Shown here: positions 33,426 to 42,744 of the stretch, one piece after another
Layout: each line of letters starts with the position of its first letter
Position numbering within the stretch: position 1 is the stretch's first letter
Assembly: GCA_905479575.1 (NCBI GenBank)
Contig: CAJQNB010000008.1
Coordinates: 1 to 64,000 of the forward strand
From: an uncultured Pseudophaeobacter sp.
GTDB taxonomy: Bacteria; Pseudomonadota; Alphaproteobacteria; Rhodobacterales; Rhodobacteraceae
Length of the DNA stretch: 64,000 nucleotides
Direction of reading: 5' to 3'
The notes under the pieces: generated by a model
The model's input: only the letters and a program-made list of their open reading frames with translations
Told to the model about the DNA's origin: nothing
Databases searched by the model: none
Made by a program: the position numbers and the translations under genes

Positions 33426-34238
33426 TCAGGCTTGCGCCATCTCAGCCCGGATGGTGGCATCCAGGGTGTCGATCTCGGTCGAGGTCGCCGCTTCCGAGAA
33501 ACTGGCATCAGCGCCATAGATCTCACGGGCGACACCTGTGGTCAGCTGTTCCGGCAGCCCGTCAAAGACGATGCGCCCATCGCGCATGCCGATGACCCGG
33601 TCGCAGTAGCGCCGTGCCGTATCCAGCGTGTGCAGGTTGGCAATCACCGTGCGCCCGTCTTCTTCATGGATGCGGCGCAGCGCCTCCATCACGGTCTGTG
33701 CGTTCATCGGATCCAGCGAGGCAATCGGCTCATCCGCCAGAATGATCTTGGGGTCTTGCATCAGCGCGCGGGCAATGGCGACACGCTGTTGTTGCCCCCC
33801 AGACAGGGCTTCGGCCCGTTTGGCGGCATGTTCGGCAATGCCGAGACGGTCCAGAATGTCGATCGCCCGGTGGATGTCATCCATCGGGAACAGATTGAAC
33901 ATGGTGGCAAAGGTGGAGCGGCGATTGAGCGTGCCGTGCAGCACGTTGGAGACCACATCCATACGAGGCACCAGATTGAACTGCTGAAAGATCATCGCGC
34001 AGTCCGACTGCCAGGCGCGCTTCGCATTTCCCCGCAGGCCGGTAATCTCGCGGTCTTCAAACAGGATGCGGCCTTCGCTGGCATCGGACAGGCGGTTGAT
34101 CATCCGCAACAGGGTCGACTTGCCGGCACCTGACCGCCCAATCACCCCGATCATGCAAGGTTTGTCGATGTCCAATGTCGCGGCATCCACCGCAATCTTG
34201 TCACCAAAACGTTTCGTCAATTTATCGATACGCAGCAC
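33426..34238 (-). CDS. phnC: Phosphonate ABC transporter ATP-binding protein PhnC
   Basis: A 270-residue ABC ATPase with Walker [11 protein letters not shown]-loop FQQFNLVPR, signature [15 protein letters not shown] and Walker B IILADEP followed by the H-loop His in ANLHTLD. It powers the PhnDE transporter. GTG at 34238 is preferred because GAGAGGG lies upstream and family members begin about five residues before FGDK; an in-frame start 45 bases further up has less support. It is the first gene of the phnCDEE operon, divergent from rpe. Confidence 0.93.
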   Translation of the reverse strand: MLRIDKLTKRFGDKIAVDAATLDIDKPCMIGVIGRSGAGKSTLLRMINRLSDASEGRILFEDREITGLRGNAKRAWQSDCAMIFQQFNLVPRMDVVSNVLHGTLNRRSTFATMFNLFPMDDIHRAIDILDRLGIAEHAAKRAEALSGGQQQRVAIARALMQDPKIILADEPIASLDPMNAQTVMEALRRIHEEDGRTVIANLHTLDTARRYCDRVIGMRDGRIVFDGLPEQLTTGVAREIYGADASFSEAATSTEIDTLDATIRAEMAQA

Positions 34239-34421
34239 AGTCGGTCCCTCTCGTTTCGGGCATTGACTAAGGCTGGCACTCAAACGATTTGTGTCAAAGG
34301 AATGAAGCTTTTGTAAATGTCATTGATTTGACTCGGCAAACAGCCCCTGTGCAGAGCGCCAGCAAGCAGCTATATGGCGGCTGAACACTCCTCTATTGTC
34401 TTTCCAAAAGGAAACCGCCCG

Positions 34422-35111
34422 ATGTCCTTTGACCGCAAGATCAAGATTGCCCCCTCCATCCTCTCTGCTGACTTTGCCAATTTTGGCCAGGAAATTCAGG
34501 CCATCGAGGCCCAGGGCGCTGACTGGGTGCATGTGGATGTGATGGATGGCCATTTTGTGCCCAACCTCACCTTTGGCCCCATGGCGGTCAAAGCCTTCCG
34601 CCCGCATGTAAAAACCGTGATGGATGTGCATCTGATGATCTCTCCGGTCGATGCCTATATCGACGCCTACGCCGATGCTGGTGCCGATGTGCTCACCGCC
34701 CATATCGAGGCAGGTCCGCATATCCACCGCACCCTGCAGGCGATCCGTGCCGCAGGCATGAAAGCAGGTGTGGCGCTGAACCCCGGCACCCCCGCCGAAG
34801 CGGTCGCCCCTCTGCTGGATCTCACCGACTTGATCTGTGTGATGACGGTAAACCCAGGATTTGGCGGCCAGAAATTCATCGACATGACGGCCAAGGTTCG
34901 TCAATTGCGCCAGATGATCGGTGACCGCCCGGTACATATCGAAATCGACGGCGGCGTAGACCCCAAGACCGCGCCATTGGTTGTTGAGGCCGGCGCTGAT
35001 GTTCTGGTTGCAGGCTCGGCTGTGTTCAAGGGCGGCTCGGTGTCTAACCCCGAGGTCTATGGCGAAAACATGCGTCTTATCCGCGCCGCAGCCGAGGGTC
35101 ACTGGGCCTGA
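34422..35111 (+). CDS. rpe: Ribulose-phosphate 3-epimerase
   Basis: A 229-residue TIM-barrel enzyme interconverting ribulose 5-phosphate and xylulose 5-phosphate. All signature regions are present: IAPSILSADFANFGQEI at the N-terminus, HVDVMDGHFVPNLTFGP with the metal His/Asp, DVHLMISP, VMTVNPGFGGQKFI and IEIDGGVDP with the second catalytic Asp. ATG 34422 is preceded by AAGGAA; an upstream in-frame ATG at 34374 would add 16 residues but lacks a ribosome site. Monocistronic, with its own terminator at 35203. Confidence 0.95.
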   Translation: MSFDRKIKIAPSILSADFANFGQEIQAIEAQGADWVHVDVMDGHFVPNLTFGPMAVKAFRPHVKTVMDVHLMISPVDAYIDAYADAGADVLTAHIEAGPHIHRTLQAIRAAGMKAGVALNPGTPAEAVAPLLDLTDLICVMTVNPGFGGQKFIDMTAKVRQLRQMIGDRPVHIEIDGGVDPKTAPLVVEAGADVLVAGSAVFKGGSVSNPEVYGENMRLIRAAAEGHWA

Positions 35112-35202
35112 CCGCACCGCGCAGGACAAGAGACCACATGTGTGTCACGCCCGGCTCTGTGGCACCGGGCATCGTTGCCCATGGGCTGTTGTTTACGGTA
35201 TC

Positions 35203-35230
35203 AGAGCGGTCCTTTTGGGCCGCTCTTTTT
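35203..35230 (+). terminator. Rho-independent terminator of rpe
   Basis: AGAGCGG (35203-35209) pairs with CCGCTCT (35220-35226), followed by a T-run to 35230. It lies about 90 bases after the rpe stop. Confidence 0.85.
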
Positions 35231-35499
35231 GATTTAGCAAAACCGGATTGAAGATCGCAGGCTAACCTGCCCCTGTGACAGGCCCCCAGTCGCCCCAGCG
35301 TTTGCGCGTCTGCACCGACCTATCCCCCTGGTTGCAGGAGGGTCGTGGCAATACAAATTCAATTTTCAGGAAAATTAACCGAATCAAGTCACCTTGAACC
35401 TGTCGTTTAAGGTTTGGCAGTGTTTCGCCGTCTGTTTTGCAACCGCCGAATACCGGTTGCTCCGCTGGAAGCACCCTAGAGAATAGAAGGTTCGTTTAG
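35231..35499. other. Upstream region of the chemoreceptor gene
   Basis: No gene is seen. The stretch must hold the promoter of the chemoreceptor. A GCCGAATA element at 35445-35452 resembles a flagellar sigma-28 -10 (GCCGATAA), but no TAAA box stands at the expected distance, so the promoter class is open. Confidence 0.35.
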
Positions 35500-37440
35500 G
35501 TGAATAAAGACTCTCTCTTGTTCAAGTTGGTTGTGCCCATCCCCCTGTGCCTGTGCCTGGGTCTTCTGCTCGCGGGGCTGCTCCTTCCCTCCGCCATGCG
35601 CAATAATGCAATTTCAGCTGCAACCGAAGCCGCTGTTGAAACCGCAGGCCAGGTCAAGACACTGCGCAGCTATTATACAAAATTCGTGGTGAGCGACGCA
35701 AAGGCCTCCGGCAGCCTGTCTTTGGGAATTGATCACCAAAACGACCCAAACGTCATTCCTCTGCCAGCCACAATGGTGCACGACGTCAGCGAACTGGTTG
35801 CTGGGGAACAGATCAATTTCTCCCTTTACAGTCCCTTTCCATTTGAAAACCGGGCCGACCGCCCATCAGACGCTTTCATGGAGGAGGCTTGGGACGCCCT
35901 GTCAAATGACCCCGCGCGCAGTTTTGAACAGACCGCAGTGGTCAATGGCAGCACCTTTCTGCGGGTGGCGGTTGCGGACCAGATGACTTCGGAAGTCTGT
36001 GTCGCCTGTCACAACACGGTGGCAGGGTCGCCCAAAACCGACTGGCAGCTGGGCGATCTGCGCGGCGTCATCGAAGTCCGCCGAAATCTTGATCCCATAC
36101 TGGCCAATACACAGGCCTTGTCGCGGAACATACTCATCGGTTTGGCTGTGATGAGTGCGGTTCTTCTGGCAGTCTGCATTTCGGTTGCCCGCTCGGTAAT
36201 CCGGCCAATTGACCGCGTTTGCGCAGATATTGCTGCGGTTTCTTCTGGCGATCTGAACACCGAGGTCGCATCGGCAAGCCGCAAGGATGAAATCGGTAAG
36301 ATCGGCAAGGCGCTGGTCGAATTGCAAAGCGATCTGCAACAGGCCCGCGTCGGCGAAGAACGTCGCGCCGCACTGCAACAGGAACAACACGATGTGGTAC
36401 AGCATCTCAGCTCCGGGCTGGTCAGGCTATCACGCGGTGATTTTTCCCAGCCGATTACTGTAGAGTTTTCCGGGGCCCACGAAAAACTCCGCCAGAACTT
36501 CAATCAGACCATTGATACCCTCTCGGTCACAGTTGCCCAGGTGATCGAAGCCTCGGAATCAATTGGCAATGGCGCCACCGAAATCAGCCAGGCCTCTGAT
36601 GATCTGTCGCACCGTACCGAAAGCCAAGCAGCAACCCTGGAACAGACCGCTGCAGCGCTGGACCAGATGACCGCCTCGGTCAAGGCGGCCGCTGATGGGG
36701 CCCGCAGTGTCGAGACAACCATGGATGAGGCCAAGAATGAGGCCCGTAGCAGCGGTGAAGTGGTCGCCAATGCCGTCGCCGCCATGACCGAAATTTCCGA
36801 CTCCTCCAGCCATATCGGCCAGATTATCACCGTGATTGATGACATCGCCTTTCAGACCAACCTATTGGCGCTGAATGCAGGGGTTGAAGCCGCCCGCGCT
36901 GGCGAAGCCGGACGGGGCTTTGCAGTGGTTGCCGCCGAGGTCCGGGGGCTGGCGCAGCGCTCCTCTGAGGCGGCGATGGAGATCAAAGCACTGATTGGCG
37001 CCAGCGCCGAACAGGTTGGCCGCGGGGTTGATCTGGTTGGCAAAGCAGGCCAGGCGCTCAACTCCATTGTCGGGCGGGTCAACGAGATTTCCGAGCTGGT
37101 CTCAGGTATTACCGAAGGGGCGGTTGAGCAATCCACCGGCCTGGCCGAGATCAATATTGGCGTCACCCAGCTGGATCAGGTGACCCAGCAAAACGCCGCC
37201 ATGGTTGAAGAATCCACCGCAGCGGGCCATCTGCTCAAGGCAGACGCGCAAAAACTCACAGAAGTGGTTGCTGGGTTTCAGACTCTGGGCGCGCCGCGAA
37301 CTGCCAAACCACCGCTGGCCAAGGCTGCAACCACAGACCCCGTCATTGCCCATGACTATCTGGACTGGGGGGAAGAGGTGGTTCAACAACAGGTCAATGG
37401 GCCGGCCGACAGCGACGACGGTAAATGGCAAGACTTCTAA
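35500..37440 (+). CDS. Methyl-accepting chemotaxis protein with CxxCH heme c motif (DUF3365-like sensor)
   Basis: A 646-residue chemoreceptor. Transmembrane helices at ~10-29 and ~210-230 bracket a periplasmic domain of the DUF3365/Tll0287 type that holds CVACH at residues 167-171, a covalent heme c attachment motif. HAMP repeats follow (~231-350). A cytoplasmic signalling domain (~355-600) has the hairpin tip [39 protein letters not shown]. The protein probably senses redox state, oxygen, NO or another heme ligand and relays it to CheA. GTG start with AAGG upstream. Family and motif are clear; the signal is inferred. Monocistronic, followed by a strong terminator. Confidence 0.9.
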   Translation: MNKDSLLFKLVVPIPLCLCLGLLLAGLLLPSAMRNNAISAATEAAVETAGQVKTLRSYYTKFVVSDAKASGSLSLGIDHQNDPNVIPLPATMVHDVSELVAGEQINFSLYSPFPFENRADRPSDAFMEEAWDALSNDPARSFEQTAVVNGSTFLRVAVADQMTSEVCVACHNTVAGSPKTDWQLGDLRGVIEVRRNLDPILANTQALSRNILIGLAVMSAVLLAVCISVARSVIRPIDRVCADIAAVSSGDLNTEVASASRKDEIGKIGKALVELQSDLQQARVGEERRAALQQEQHDVVQHLSSGLVRLSRGDFSQPITVEFSGAHEKLRQNFNQTIDTLSVTVAQVIEASESIGNGATEISQASDDLSHRTESQAATLEQTAAALDQMTASVKAAADGARSVETTMDEAKNEARSSGEVVANAVAAMTEISDSSSHIGQIITVIDDIAFQTNLLALNAGVEAARAGEAGRGFAVVAAEVRGLAQRSSEAAMEIKALIGASAEQVGRGVDLVGKAGQALNSIVGRVNEISELVSGITEGAVEQSTGLAEINIGVTQLDQVTQQNAAMVEESTAAGHLLKADAQKLTEVVAGFQTLGAPRTAKPPLAKAATTDPVIAHDYLDWGEEVVQQQVNGPADSDDGKWQDF

Positions 37441-37451
37441 CCACCATGATC

Positions 37452-37479
37452 AAAGGCGAGGGCACTGCCCCTCGCCTTT
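37452..37479 (+). terminator. Bidirectional terminator between the chemoreceptor and the acyl-CoA ligase
   Basis: AAAGGCGAGGG (37452-37462) and CCCTCGCCTTT (37469-37479) form a perfect 11-bp stem with A- and T-rich ends on either strand. It can end both the plus-strand chemoreceptor transcript and the convergent minus-strand operon. Confidence 0.85.
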
Positions 37480-37502
37480 CCTGTTAAAGCCGTCGCGCGA
37501 CA

Positions 37503-38996
37503 TCACCGAAGCTGCTGGGCAAAATGCTCCAACAGCTTATGTTTCAGAATTTTGCCGGTAGGCGCCGCCGGCAAGACCTCTGTCAAAACGATCTGCGCCG
37601 GGCATTTGTATCCAGCCAGCTGCCCCCGCACGAATTGCATCAGGTCGGCCACATCAGGCTGGTCGTCTTGTGAAACCTGCACAAAGGCCAGAACCTCCTC
37701 ATCGCCCTTGCCGCGCCGCCCGACCACTGCGGATTGCACCACTTGCGGATGGGCATTCAACGCGGCTTCGACCTCTGGTGGGAATACATTGAAGCCACCA
37801 TGGATGATCAACTCTTTCGAGCGACCCTCGATATGCAAAAAACCCTGGGCGTCCAGCCGTCCCAGATCGCCACTGCGCAGCCAGCCGTCCTGATCCAGCA
37901 CCAGCGCCGTCTCTTCCGGATTGCGGTAGTACCCCAGCATTACATTATCACCGCGTATCAGCACCTCGCCAATGCCCTCGCCGCCACCCGCAACGCTTTC
38001 ATCAATGCGCACCTCGACACCAGGCAGGGGCGGCCCAACCGAGATATCCGGATTTCCGGGGCTGCTGTTCTTGGTGGCGCACACCCCGGCCGTGGCTTCT
38101 GTCATGCCATAGCCGTTTTGCAGGGCCACACCATAAAAGGCCTCGGCCCGTCGCTTCCAATCCGGGTCGAGCGGCGCCGCCCCGGAGGACACATATTGCA
38201 ACACCGGACTATCAAGCCGGTCCAGCCCCTGTTCCTTGGCAAATTGCATCACCAGAGCATGCATCTGCGGCACCGCCGACAACCGGGTCACCCCCCGACG
38301 CAGTGCCTGATAGAGCTTTTCAGCCGAGAACCGCGCCTCCAGCAAAACCTCCGCGCCGATATAAAGCGAGGCTGTCATCACTGATGCCAGACCAAAAACA
38401 TGGGTCATCGGCAAAACCCCATAAATCACATCCCCCGGCACCATATCGCGCAGCTCTGCAGAGGCCTTGCCACCATAAAGCAGGTTCTTATGGGTCAGCA
38501 TCACGCCTTTGGGGGCGCCAGTGGTGCCCGTGGTATAGAGCAGCACAGCAGCATCTGCGGGCGCATCGCCAGAACTTGGGTAAGGGCAGGCCATATGCAT
38601 TGCGCCAAAAGAGCCGGTAATTTCCTCTGCACCCAATCGGGTTGCATGGGTCTGCGCACTGCCTTCGATCTGGGTCGAGATCAACACCACCACAGGGCGG
38701 GCATGATCCAGGATACGGTCCACTTCTCCGCTGCTCATCCGGGCATTCACCGGAACCGCCACGGCGCCACATTGCGAGCTTGCCAAAAGCGCCGCCACCA
38801 CCGCACAGCAGTTTTCTGCCAGCACCACCACCCGGTCGCCGGGCCGAACGCCCGCCTGCGTGATCACCTGTGACAGCTCTGCCACCGCCGTTGCCAGCGC
38901 CCCATAACTCCAGCTCACGCCGACACTGTCGGAAAATCCTGCAGCCTCAGGACGCGCCTTTGCCTGCGCTGCCAATAGATCATGCCAGTAATTCAT
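37503..38996 (-). CDS. Acyl-CoA synthetase (class I adenylate-forming)
   Basis: A 497-residue ligase that activates a carboxylic acid as its CoA thioester. Motifs: AMP-binding LYTTGTTGAPKGVML (residues ~150-165), NGYGMTEATAG (~290), SGDLGRLDAQG and the C-terminal PTGKILKHKL with the catalytic Lys. It is the last gene of the beta-oxidation operon on the minus strand. Its place with paired acyl-CoA dehydrogenases, thiolase and a FadB-like protein parallels PimA of the dicarboxylate pathway, but an aromatic or fatty acid substrate is not excluded. ATG 38996 preceded by GGGGAG. Confidence 0.9.
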   Translation of the reverse strand: MNYWHDLLAAQAKARPEAAGFSDSVGVSWSYGALATAVAELSQVITQAGVRPGDRVVVLAENCCAVVAALLASSQCGAVAVPVNARMSSGEVDRILDHARPVVVLISTQIEGSAQTHATRLGAEEITGSFGAMHMACPYPSSGDAPADAAVLLYTTGTTGAPKGVMLTHKNLLYGGKASAELRDMVPGDVIYGVLPMTHVFGLASVMTASLYIGAEVLLEARFSAEKLYQALRRGVTRLSAVPQMHALVMQFAKEQGLDRLDSPVLQYVSSGAAPLDPDWKRRAEAFYGVALQNGYGMTEATAGVCATKNSSPGNPDISVGPPLPGVEVRIDESVAGGGEGIGEVLIRGDNVMLGYYRNPEETALVLDQDGWLRSGDLGRLDAQGFLHIEGRSKELIIHGGFNVFPPEVEAALNAHPQVVQSAVVGRRGKGDEEVLAFVQVSQDDQPDVADLMQFVRGQLAGYKCPAQIVLTEVLPAAPTGKILKHKLLEHFAQQLR

Positions 38997-39070
38997 CACC
39001 GCAGCTCCCCACCTGTTTTTGTTTGTGTGTCTTCCGCCCTGTACTGCCGCACAGCAGTTCCAGCCCAGGG

Positions 39071-39853
39071 CTATGTCGCGCCAAATTCCGGCGCGCGTTT
39101 TTCCAAAAATGCCGCGATCCCCTCGCCAGCCTCGGCTGCGCCAGCCGCCTCTGCCATAGCGTTGCGCTCGCGGTCCAGCTGCGCTGACTCGCTGGTCTCA
39201 TAGGCCTCAGACATCATGTGACGGATCATCCGCTGTGCCTGAGGTGGTCCCTTGGCCAGAGTATCTGCCAGCGCCTGTGCCGAGGCCAGAACCTGATCGC
39301 CGGGCACCACCAGGTTTACCGCCCCCAGCGCCTGCATCCGTTCCGCCGTCACCGGACGTGCCAAAAGACACATCTCCATTGCCAGCGGACGTGGCAGCAT
39401 GCGTGCCAAAGCAGAGGTCAGGCCCCCATCCGGCACCAGCCCCGCCTTGACATAAGCCGCGGTGAACTTGATGCCTGCCTCAGCCACGATGAGATCCGCC
39501 GCCAGGGCCAGCGACAGGCCAGCGCCTGCGGCGCCACCCTCAACGGCGGCAATCACCGGCACCGGGGCTGCGCGCAGCCCCCGGATCATCCCGTGCAGCT
39601 CATCCACCTTGTCGCGCCGCTGCGCCTCAGTCAGGGTGCGCCGTTCGATCAAGACGTTCAGATCCCCGCCCGCACAGAAAAAGCCGCCTTCAGATGTCAG
39701 CAAAATGGCGCGAATGCGCGGCTCTTGCGCCAGGGCCACCGCGTCATTGATCGCAGCATAGAGATCTGGCGACAGGGCGCCGCGACGGGTGGCATTCATG
39801 TTCACCACAACAGCGCGATCGCCCTGGTCTTCCAGTCGGGCCAAAACAGTCAT
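39071..39853 (-). CDS. Enoyl-CoA hydratase/isomerase family protein
   Basis: A 260-residue crotonase-fold protein. The oxyanion-hole segment FFCAGGDLNVL and the GGAAGAGLSLALAADL helix are clear. The position of the first catalytic Glu of hydratases is Ser (GLSLAL), and the second region reads KAGLVPDGGLT, as in isomerases of the PaaG type that use Asp. An isomerase or ring-acting role is therefore more likely than plain hydration. It starts within 4 bases of the thioesterase stop on the minus strand. Confidence 0.87.
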   Translation of the reverse strand: MTVLARLEDQGDRAVVVNMNATRRGALSPDLYAAINDAVALAQEPRIRAILLTSEGGFFCAGGDLNVLIERRTLTEAQRRDKVDELHGMIRGLRAAPVPVIAAVEGGAAGAGLSLALAADLIVAEAGIKFTAAYVKAGLVPDGGLTSALARMLPRPLAMEMCLLARPVTAERMQALGAVNLVVPGDQVLASAQALADTLAKGPPQAQRMIRHMMSEAYETSESAQLDRERNAMAEAAGAAEAGEGIAAFLEKRAPEFGAT

Positions 39854-40317
39854 TTGCGAATCCTTTTGAACACGCCCGTTGCAGTGGCCAGAAGCCGACC
39901 TTCCTCGTCGTGCAGTTCGCCCAAGAGATGCGCAATGGAGGCGCCACCGCCGGTGACCCGTGCCGTGGCGGTAATCCGCCCCTGACGCACCGCCGCCACA
40001 TAGGACAGCGTCAGCGATACAGTGACCAGAGCGGCATGGTTTTCAGGATCAAAAAACTGCGAGGCGGTATTGCCGCAGACCACGTCAAGAACCGTCGCAA
40101 CGATACCGCCGTGCAGGATGCCATGGCGGTTCAGGTGAGGTGGCTGCAAATCCAAAGTCACCCGGCAGGACCCATCCCGCCGGTCGATTGTCGTTTTGTA
40201 CCCCACCAGTTGCTGAACGCCCGGGTCTTCGATCTGAAAAGTAAGGTCGGTTTCTGACGGGCCAGCGTCACACTGGCCCGTTTCAGCTTGATCTGCCTCA
40301 GGCCGCGCTTTGGTCAA
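39850..40317 (-). CDS. PaaI family thioesterase (hotdog fold)
   Basis: About 155 residues of the hotdog PaaI/4HBT superfamily. The active helix HGILHGGIVATVLDVVCG has the catalytic Asp and HGG motif. It hydrolyses CoA thioesters that stall the pathway. The start is unclear: TTG 40317 has GGAG at 5-7 bases and overlaps the upstream dehydrogenase gene. The conserved domain begins only near residue 30, and a perfect hairpin (40258-40280) sits between. The frame is open to 40350. Confidence 0.8.
   Translation of the reverse strand: MTKARPEADQAETGQCDAGPSETDLTFQIEDPGVQQLVGYKTTIDRRDGSCRVTLDLQPPHLNRHGILHGGIVATVLDVVCGNTASQFFDPENHAALVTVSLTLSYVAAVRQGRITATARVTGGGASIAHLLGELHDEEGRLLATATGVFKRIRK
40258..40280 (-). 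repeat. Hairpin within the 5' end of the thioesterase gene
   Basis: CGGGCCAG and CTGGCCCG, with a 7-base loop, form a perfect 8-bp stem 18 bases after the acyl-CoA dehydrogenase stop on the minus strand. It could mark the real intergenic space and place the thioesterase start further downstream, or act as an attenuator. Confidence 0.5.
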
Positions 40318-41440
40318 TAAAACGCTCCAGCTGAGTATCGGTGTCACCAAACCGGTGGTCCGCCATCACGATGCGCTTGGCGATATGGGCCAGCTCATAC
40401 TCTTCGGTCATGGCAATACCACCATGCAGCTGAATGCTTTCCTCAGCGACCAAACGGCCTGCGCGGCCAATCAGGTTGCGTGCCGCTGAAATCTGCAAGG
40501 CCTGTTCTGCAGCAGAAGAGTCCAGGTACCCCGCAGCATTGATCACCGCAGAGCGGGCCTGTTCCAGCTCGATCAGCAGGGTGGCCATCCGGTGTTGCAA
40601 GGCCTGGAACGTGCCAATTGGCCGCCCAAACTGTTGCCGTGTCAGCAGGTATTCCCGCGTCAACTCGGTTGCCGCTTCCATCGCGCCCAGCGTTTCGGCA
40701 GCCAGCGCCACCTCGGCGCGGTTGCTCGCCCGTTTCAGCGCCCCATAGGCAGAGCCCCCTGCGCCCAGTCGCGCATCCGCAGAAAGACGCAACCCGTCGA
40801 TATCGACCTCAGCCGCCCGGCCACCGGCCAGCAGCGCATAGCCGCGCAGCGACAGGCCAGCGCTGTCACGTGGCACCAGGAACAAAGAGATCCCCTCTTC
40901 GTCTGCGGCAGCACCGGACTCGCGTGCCGAGACAATCAGGTAGTCGGCGGCTTCAGCATTGATCACAACGGCCTTGCGCCCGGTGAGAACGATGTCGTCG
41001 CCCTCAACCTGTGCGGTGGTTTCCACCTGCGCCAGATCATAGCGGCTGTTGGGTTCACCATGGGCCAGGGCCAGGTGCAATTCGCCACCAATCACCTGCT
41101 CCACCAGTTCTTTTTGCGTCTCATTGCCCAGGGCCGCGATCAAGCCACCGCCCAGAATGGCTGTGTCCAGCAGCGGCTCTACGGCACCGGCGCGCCCCAG
41201 CTCTTCAAACACGGTGGTGAGGTCAAAACCCGCGCCGGCAAAACCGCCGTCTTCTTCGCTGAACAGGGCACCGATGACGCCCAGCTCAGCCAGTTTGCCC
41301 CAGATCCCAGCATCAAACCCGAGAGCGTTTTCTGCATCCCCCAAACGCGTGCTGGCGCGCAGCCCGTCCTGGTTGTCCCGCAGGAACCGACGCAGGCTGT
41401 CCTGCAGCATTTGACGTTCTTCTGTCAGATCAAAGTTCAT
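40298..41440 (-). CDS. Acyl-CoA dehydrogenase, small-subunit type
   Basis: A 380-residue flavoprotein of the acyl-CoA dehydrogenase family, starting MNFDLTEERQMLQDSLRRFL. The C-terminal SIQLHGGIAMTEEYELAHIAKR FAD-binding region is present and the middle domain is more divergent than in FadE-like enzymes. It overlaps the partner dehydrogenase gene by ATGA. This pairing of ~380 and ~400 residue genes resembles PimD/PimC, thought to form a heteromeric pimeloyl-CoA dehydrogenase. Substrate specificity is inferred only. Confidence 0.88.
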   Translation of the reverse strand: MNFDLTEERQMLQDSLRRFLRDNQDGLRASTRLGDAENALGFDAGIWGKLAELGVIGALFSEEDGGFAGAGFDLTTVFEELGRAGAVEPLLDTAILGGGLIAALGNETQKELVEQVIGGELHLALAHGEPNSRYDLAQVETTAQVEGDDIVLTGRKAVVINAEAADYLIVSARESGAAADEEGISLFLVPRDSAGLSLRGYALLAGGRAAEVDIDGLRLSADARLGAGGSAYGALKRASNRAEVALAAETLGAMEAATELTREYLLTRQQFGRPIGTFQALQHRMATLLIELEQARSAVINAAGYLDSSAAEQALQISAARNLIGRAGRLVAEESIQLHGGIAMTEEYELAHIAKRIVMADHRFGDTDTQLERFIDQSAA

Positions 41441-42636
41441 GCCCCGCCTCCCAGTTTGACTTTGGCAATGATGTTCTTCTGGACCTCGTTGGAGCCCCCA
41501 AAGATCGAAAGTTTGCGATTGTTGAAATACTGCGGAGCGGCAGCGGCGCTGCCTTCCGGCCCCATGTCGGGCTCATTGCCGCCTTCCAGCGCCTCCGAAA
41601 CAAATGGCATCGCATAGGCACCCGCTGCGCGACGTGCCAAGTCGTTGATTTCCTGACGGATTTCTGTGCCCTTCACCTTGAGCATCGAGCTTTCAACCCC
41701 TGGCGCCTGACCAGAGGCGGCGCGCGAAATGATCCGCAGGTTGGTGGTGGACATGGCCATCAGATCGATCTCGGCCCGCGCCACACGGGCGGCAAAATGC
41801 GGGTTCTCACTTAGAGGTCGGCCGCGATGCATCTGGCTGCGAGCCATGCGTTTCACCGCCTCCAGGCCAGCACTGCTAAAGCCAACACCGGCGATATTGG
41901 TCCGCTCATGGGTCAGCAGATATTTGGCATAGGTCCAGCCTTTGTTTTCCTCACCCACCAGATTTTCCACCGGAACTTTGACGTCCGTAAACCAGACTTC
42001 GTTCACCTCGTGGGTGCCGTCCAGCAGGATAATCGGACGTACTTCGATACCCGGTGTGTCCATGTCGATCAGCAGGAAAGAGATCCCGGATTGCTGTTTC
42101 GCATCCGGATCCGTGCGCACCAGACAGAAAATCCAATTGGCGTATTGGCCCAGGGTGGTCCAGGTTTTCTGGCCGTTGACCACATAGTGGTCCTCCTCAC
42201 GCACAGCGCGGGTCTTCAGGCTGGCCAGATCCGATCCGGCACCGGGCTCGGAATAGCCCTGACACCACCAGTCTTCGCCAGACAGAATGCGGGGCAGATA
42301 GTGATCTTGCTGTTCCTTGGAGCCAAACTTCTGCAACACCGGCGCCAGCATCGCCAAGCCAAAAGGCACAATGCGGGGCGCATTGGCGCGGCAGCATTCT
42401 TCCTCAAAGATATGGCGCTGTACCGCGTTCCACTCGCAGCCGCCAAATTCCTTGGGCCAGTTCGGCGCCAGCCAACCCTGGTCGTTCAGAATGCCATGCC
42501 ATTTCTCATGGCCTTCTTTGCCAAGCTCACGCCCGACGCGAATGGCGTCAGACATTTCCTTTGGCAATTTCTGTGCCAGAAACTCTTGCACTTCGGCGCG
42601 AAACGCCTGCTCTTCAACTGAGTAATTCAGATCCAT
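41437..42636 (-). CDS. Acyl-CoA dehydrogenase, large-subunit type
   Basis: A 399-residue acyl-CoA dehydrogenase (MDLNYSVEEQAFRAEVQEFL) with the GYSEPGAGSDLASL FAD/substrate motif, GQKTWTTLGQYANW, and VPVENLVGEENKGW. It oxidises an acyl-CoA to the 2-enoyl-CoA, passing electrons to ETF. It is transcribed just before its smaller partner, coupled by ATGA. It resembles the large subunit (PimC-type) of a dicarboxylyl-CoA dehydrogenase. A ribosome site GGGAGGAAG stands 8 bases before the ATG. Confidence 0.9.
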   Translation of the reverse strand: MDLNYSVEEQAFRAEVQEFLAQKLPKEMSDAIRVGRELGKEGHEKWHGILNDQGWLAPNWPKEFGGCEWNAVQRHIFEEECCRANAPRIVPFGLAMLAPVLQKFGSKEQQDHYLPRILSGEDWWCQGYSEPGAGSDLASLKTRAVREEDHYVVNGQKTWTTLGQYANWIFCLVRTDPDAKQQSGISFLLIDMDTPGIEVRPIILLDGTHEVNEVWFTDVKVPVENLVGEENKGWTYAKYLLTHERTNIAGVGFSSAGLEAVKRMARSQMHRGRPLSENPHFAARVARAEIDLMAMSTTNLRIISRAASGQAPGVESSMLKVKGTEIRQEINDLARRAAGAYAMPFVSEALEGGNEPDMGPEGSAAAAPQYFNNRKLSIFGGSNEVQKNIIAKVKLGGGA

Positions 42637-42662
42637 TTGGTGCTTCCTCCCAGAAAGCCGCC

Positions 42663-42718
42663 CCCCGGTCCGCAGGCCGGGGCGCGCCCATATGGCCCTC
42701 GATGGGGCATATGGGCGC
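42663..42718 (-). repeat. Two strong hairpins between thiolase and acyl-CoA dehydrogenase genes
   Basis: CCCCGG/CCGGGG (42663-42682) is followed by GCGCCCATATGGCCC with GGGGCATATGGGCGC (42684-42718), a 15-bp stem with one mismatch and a 5-base loop. No T-run follows in either direction, and the genes on both sides belong to one minus-strand operon, so this is probably a processing or attenuation element. Confidence 0.65.
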
Positions 42719-42744
42719 TCCTTTGCTAGATTAAACGCTTTAGA

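Noticed and set aside
34238..34422. Pho box between phnC and rpe
   Set aside because: TGTCA-like elements occur, but not as the paired repeat with proper spacing.
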